Shown: positions 61,301-64,000 of the stretch, piece by piece
Layout: every line of letters starts with the position of its first letter
How positions within the stretch are numbered: position 1 is the stretch's first letter
Origin: Membranipora membranacea
Lineage: Eukaryota > Bryozoa > Gymnolaemata > Cheilostomatida > Membraniporidae
Assembly (NCBI GenBank): GCA_914767715.1
Contig: OU612065.1
Span: 7,998,001-8,062,000 of the forward strand
Direction: 5' to 3'
DNA: 64,000 nt
The notes under the pieces: model-generated
Seen by the model: the letters and a program-made list of their open reading frames with translations, nothing else
Told to the model about the DNA's origin: nothing
Database searches by the model: none
Position numbers and translations under genes: made by a program

Positions 61301-62217
61301 GTATTTATTTGGTCCATTTAAAAGTATTTATTAGTCTGCTTCACTGTATGTTATCTGAAAACTGTGATTATTGTACTGGTATATAATTGACAAAAAGAAA
61401 CAAGTTTTCATCTTCCTGCGTAAATATTCATATTCATTGTTTGTATTTTACAGCGAATCTTGGCTTATGGAAAAAAATATTAAATCCAATTTCGAGCCTG
61501 TATCTTACTCTGAGGGTGCTGTTTGTGGTCTTTTATTCTCAATACATACAAAAACGTGACAGCAGCAGCGATATAGACTCTGAAGACATCAAGCAGGTAT
61601 TTCAATGTACAAAGTACTTTTGTGTGTTGCAAAATGATTTGGAGAAAAGTGCACCATCAATCTGCCTTACACTGAGAAAAATCAGTAGTGGAGCCAAACT
61701 GTCCAGCGGCTGTTAATTTATTGCAGCAATTTTTTCTTGTTCCAAAATAGTAAAGACATGGTGAATTTGAGCAGGGAGATCCCTGATTTGATGAACATCC
61801 TTATCCGCTGATATAAAGTATTTTTTCAGAGTGAAAGATTCTTCTTGTACTGAATGACTTTAAGTTTATTTAAACCAATCAAAAGAAATTAGAAGGAAAG
61901 TTCATAAAAGTAAGTTCACTGAGAGATTGACTTATATTCCTCTTCATTTTTTTCAGGGGCCTTCATTATGGAGATGGCTTGGTGCGGAGAACGTCATATA
62001 TCGGGTACTTGTCATTGTAATGATCAGCCAAACATTATACTCCTACACACAAAATATATGCAAAGATGACTCTGAAACCAACACTGCACATGAAATACTG
62101 CCGCCTAGCATAACTATAGACTCCACTCTCCAGTTTGTAATATCTCGGTTTTTCCAGTCTGTTTTGTTGCCTGCTTTTTACATTTACAGTTTGTATGATG
62201 ATGGTGAAGCTGAGTAG
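55363..62217 (+). CDS. Polytopic membrane protein, possibly ICE2-like
   Basis: Eight exons join in phase to 373 residues: 55363-55524, 57683-57907, 58245-58327, 58974-59038, 59334-59454, 59696-59757, 61454-61596, 61957-62217. About eight to nine hydrophobic segments are visible: two in exon 1 (LLPYIITFSLPSIG, DILLAVICILSTYWAVATFF), one early in exon 2 plus an amphipathic stretch ending GIFLMTETLQSW, one each in exons 3, 4, 5 and 6, one in exon 7 (YLTLRVLFVVFYSQY), and one or two in exon 8. There is no signal peptide beyond the first membrane segment. The spacing (SLPVWIVNAYSMVLELSSPL; later GPSLWRWLG before a last helix) recalls fungal ICE2, an ER-shape and lipid-metabolism protein, but the similarity is by eye and weak. 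The ATG at 55363 is the first in frame; the GTG-started upstream frame is not used. Gene structure is much surer than family. Confidence 0.72.
55990..56110. repeat. Minisatellite, about 25-bp unit
   Basis: About four to five units of GGCATCCGGTGGTTGCAAAA plus AGTA lie in intron 1 of the membrane protein gene. Downstream (56160-56460) a looser repeat carries GGATGGGTTTGT-like words at irregular spacing. Confidence 0.85.
57121..57499 (-). mobile_element. tRNA-derived SINE in intron 1 of the membrane protein gene
   Basis: The minus strand begins AGCCGGGAGTGG. It has an A-box TGGTCTAATGG (57477-57487) and a B-box GGTTCAAATTC (57439-57449), and CCCGGTT closes an acceptor-like stem with AGCCGGG (one G-T pair). 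About 300 bases of non-tRNA body follow. These are internal RNA polymerase III promoter boxes at normal spacing, so this is a SINE with a fairly preserved head. Confidence 0.8.
59758..61453 (+). other. Intron 6 of the membrane protein gene
   Basis: 1.7 kb without exon-like or repeat structure that I could support. Confidence 0.5.
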
Positions 62218-62994
62218 CATTTTTTACCACGTAACATTCTGTGTGAGCAGCAAGATTGGATTTTATCGCTGGGTTTTCATTTTTTCTAAACTCTGTTGCA
62301 CCGTAATATATTTCACACAACATAGAAAAAAATTGACTGCTGTTGCTAATAATGTTTGATAATCAGAAGACCGCAATATACTCTGTCCAATTTGCTGCCG
62401 GATAATTTTTTGAAACATGAGTGCTGCTTCAGTTAATATTTGCTTTCTTATGAATATGGCTGTGGATATCAGCACAACAAATAACGCAGGCGAATTTGCG
62501 GCTTTGATGAAAATCTGTAAAATTTTGAGTTGAGTTTGTGCAAATATCAATCCTCTTCAACGAAATCATATTTGACATTTGAGGTTATTGGTCTGGTGTA
62601 TTATTACAATGAAGAAAATGGTGTATTTATAGAGTTATGGTAATCTTGATAACTCCACGGCAGAAGTACGGAATGTCGGCATGTCATATCTTGTGACGCA
62701 TGCTCCAACTAATTATTTAAAAGAACTATACTGAAAATAAGTATGAATGCTGCCTAACATCCATTTCCGAACTGTGAGCCATTATTTTGGGATTGATGTT
62801 GATCATCTTTGCCTATAAAAGACCTAGCACACTATTAATTAATACTTGTCAAGCTAAACTAAATCAAGAGACAAAAGTACAAGTATATGAAGTGACATGT
62901 GTGGGATGTATGAAGACAATACAAATGTAATTAGTGATGAAAATTAGTTCTGGCACATTTTTACATAGCTTCATTACATTCTTCTCATTTGCAG

Positions 62995-63156
62995 CTCATC
63001 ATGAGCAATAATTGTCAAAAGATCGCTTGTCAGCTTACATGGTTTTTGAACAGAGGTGCAGGTGCCTTCATGGCCTATCCTGCTTTCATTCATCCAGAGA
63101 AATATATACAGTGGGGTCCTCCTAAACAGACCCAGAAAGAGGTTGATGTTTTGTAA
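62995..63156 (+). CDS. Orphan terminal exon (alternative 3' exon or separate gene)
   Basis: After a TCATTTGCAG acceptor a 53-residue frame opens in phase 0 (LIMSNNCQKIACQLTWFLNR, GAGAFMAYPAFIHPEKY, QWGPPKQ) and stops at TAA. It sits 780 bases after the stop of the membrane protein gene. Exon 7 of that gene also ends in phase 0, so skipping exon 8 could splice into it. Otherwise it is the last exon of an unseen gene. No family is recognised. Confidence 0.4.
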   Translation, partial: LIMSNNCQKIACQLTWFLNRGAGAFMAYPAFIHPEKYIQWGPPKQTQKEVDVL

Positions 63157-63777
63157 AATACAGTAAGAGCCATAAGACGCTTATGGCTATCTGTATGCCA
63201 TATTATTAGGATTAACAGGACTGAACTGAAGGGACCTGGATTCTATTTATTATTGCTAAAACTGTGGATGAAATGAAAACTGACTGATTGCTATCAATGA
63301 ACTAAACCTAACCAGTTCCATAAGGGTGAAAATACTATGGTTTATTTCTTGTTACAAACAATTTCTGGTAAGTAAAACCAACTTTGCCTTACTTGCTGAA
63401 GCTGAAGTTTTTGAGCAAGAACCATAGAACTAAGATTTGGTAATACATATTTAAACCAGTGGGAATAATGACAGCCTCCACATTTTGGCCATTACAACTA
63501 CTGCATGTGTTTTTGTTATGATTAGCAAGTGATTGACAGGTGTTCAAAATTCACTACCCAATCAAATCATCTCTATGTTACAAGAGTGTATATGATTGGT
63601 CAATTGTGTTCAATGTTTTGGTTACGCCCACAAAAATGTGTAGCAATGAAGATGTAAGCAAAGAACCACGTGCCATGAAGTCAGTTTCTTAGTAGATTTT
63701 CATACCCAAAGTTGAATCATTTTAATACCAGTCTTCTTAGTAAGTAGTACCTAGCACAACAGTAACACACAAACAGA

Positions 63778-63845
63778 ATGAAGATGATTGAGACACAGAA
63801 TAACAACAATGTAGTGGAGAGCTTAGAGGATTCCAATGATCCAGG
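63778..63845 (+). CDS. Possible first exon of a further gene
   Basis: ATG followed by KMIETQNNNNVVESLEDSND, then a GTGAGTG donor in phase 2. The acidic, asparagine-rich N-terminus and strong donor fit a first coding exon whose remainder lies beyond the window. No family can be named. Confidence 0.35.
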
Positions 63846-64000
63846 GTGAGTGTTAGTTTTTGCAGTGAGTGTGAGTGATACTTGCATAATAAATATGCTA
63901 TGTATGTATTGTATGTAGTTTGTTGGGTGATCACTTCTTCACAATTGAAGTTAATTGATTGTTCTGTACACGCCTTGTTCTAATTGCCTACCAAACCTGT

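Overview
The window is animal nuclear DNA: AT-rich, with genes split by GT-AG introns of about 100 to 2,700 bases and dense decayed mobile DNA. Conserved spliceosomal and extracellular-matrix type genes, together with a P-element/THAP-like transposase tail of a kind common in sponge genomes, suggest a sponge or another non-bilaterian marine invertebrate. The species cannot be fixed from sequence alone.

Layout: (1) 0-11 kb, minus strand: a secreted protein with at least six von Willebrand factor C (VWC) domains, whose 3' end lies beyond the left edge. (2) 13.0-21.3 kb, minus strand: a complete 12-exon USP39/Sad1 gene, an inactive ubiquitin-protease-like factor of the spliceosomal tri-snRNP. 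(3) 21.3-32.8 kb: mobile-element territory with a transposase C-terminus, a LINE reverse transcriptase C-terminus, nested palindromic elements, a 1.7-kb foldback element and a pogo-like MITE. (4) 32.86-34.83 kb, plus strand: a four-exon UPF0561 (C2orf68-like) gene. (5) 36.3-39.5 kb: a short hairpin and a 2.66-kb TTAA-flanked palindrome split by a second element. (6) 40-48 kb: a tandemly repeated segment with three copies of one exon that match no family I know, one repeat copy carrying a LINE insertion and a small TIR element. (7) 48.9-54.4 kb: simple and satellite repeats, including a 10-bp array of about 1.1 kb and a 56-bp array, plus a tRNA-like SINE head and a LINE fragment. (8) 55.36-62.22 kb, plus strand: an eight-exon polytopic membrane protein, possibly related to fungal ICE2, followed by an orphan terminal exon and, at the right edge, what looks like the first exon of another gene.

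The four well-supported genes (VWC protein, USP39, UPF0561 protein, membrane protein) have no evident shared pathway. Each was joined by hand from splice sites, with reading phase checked at every junction. The most notable structures are the nested palindromes with readable target-site duplications, the tandem exon family whose copies carry tyrosine motifs (YEEI, SYQHL), and the decamer array whose minus strand is a dense run of 5' splice-site-like GTAAGT words.
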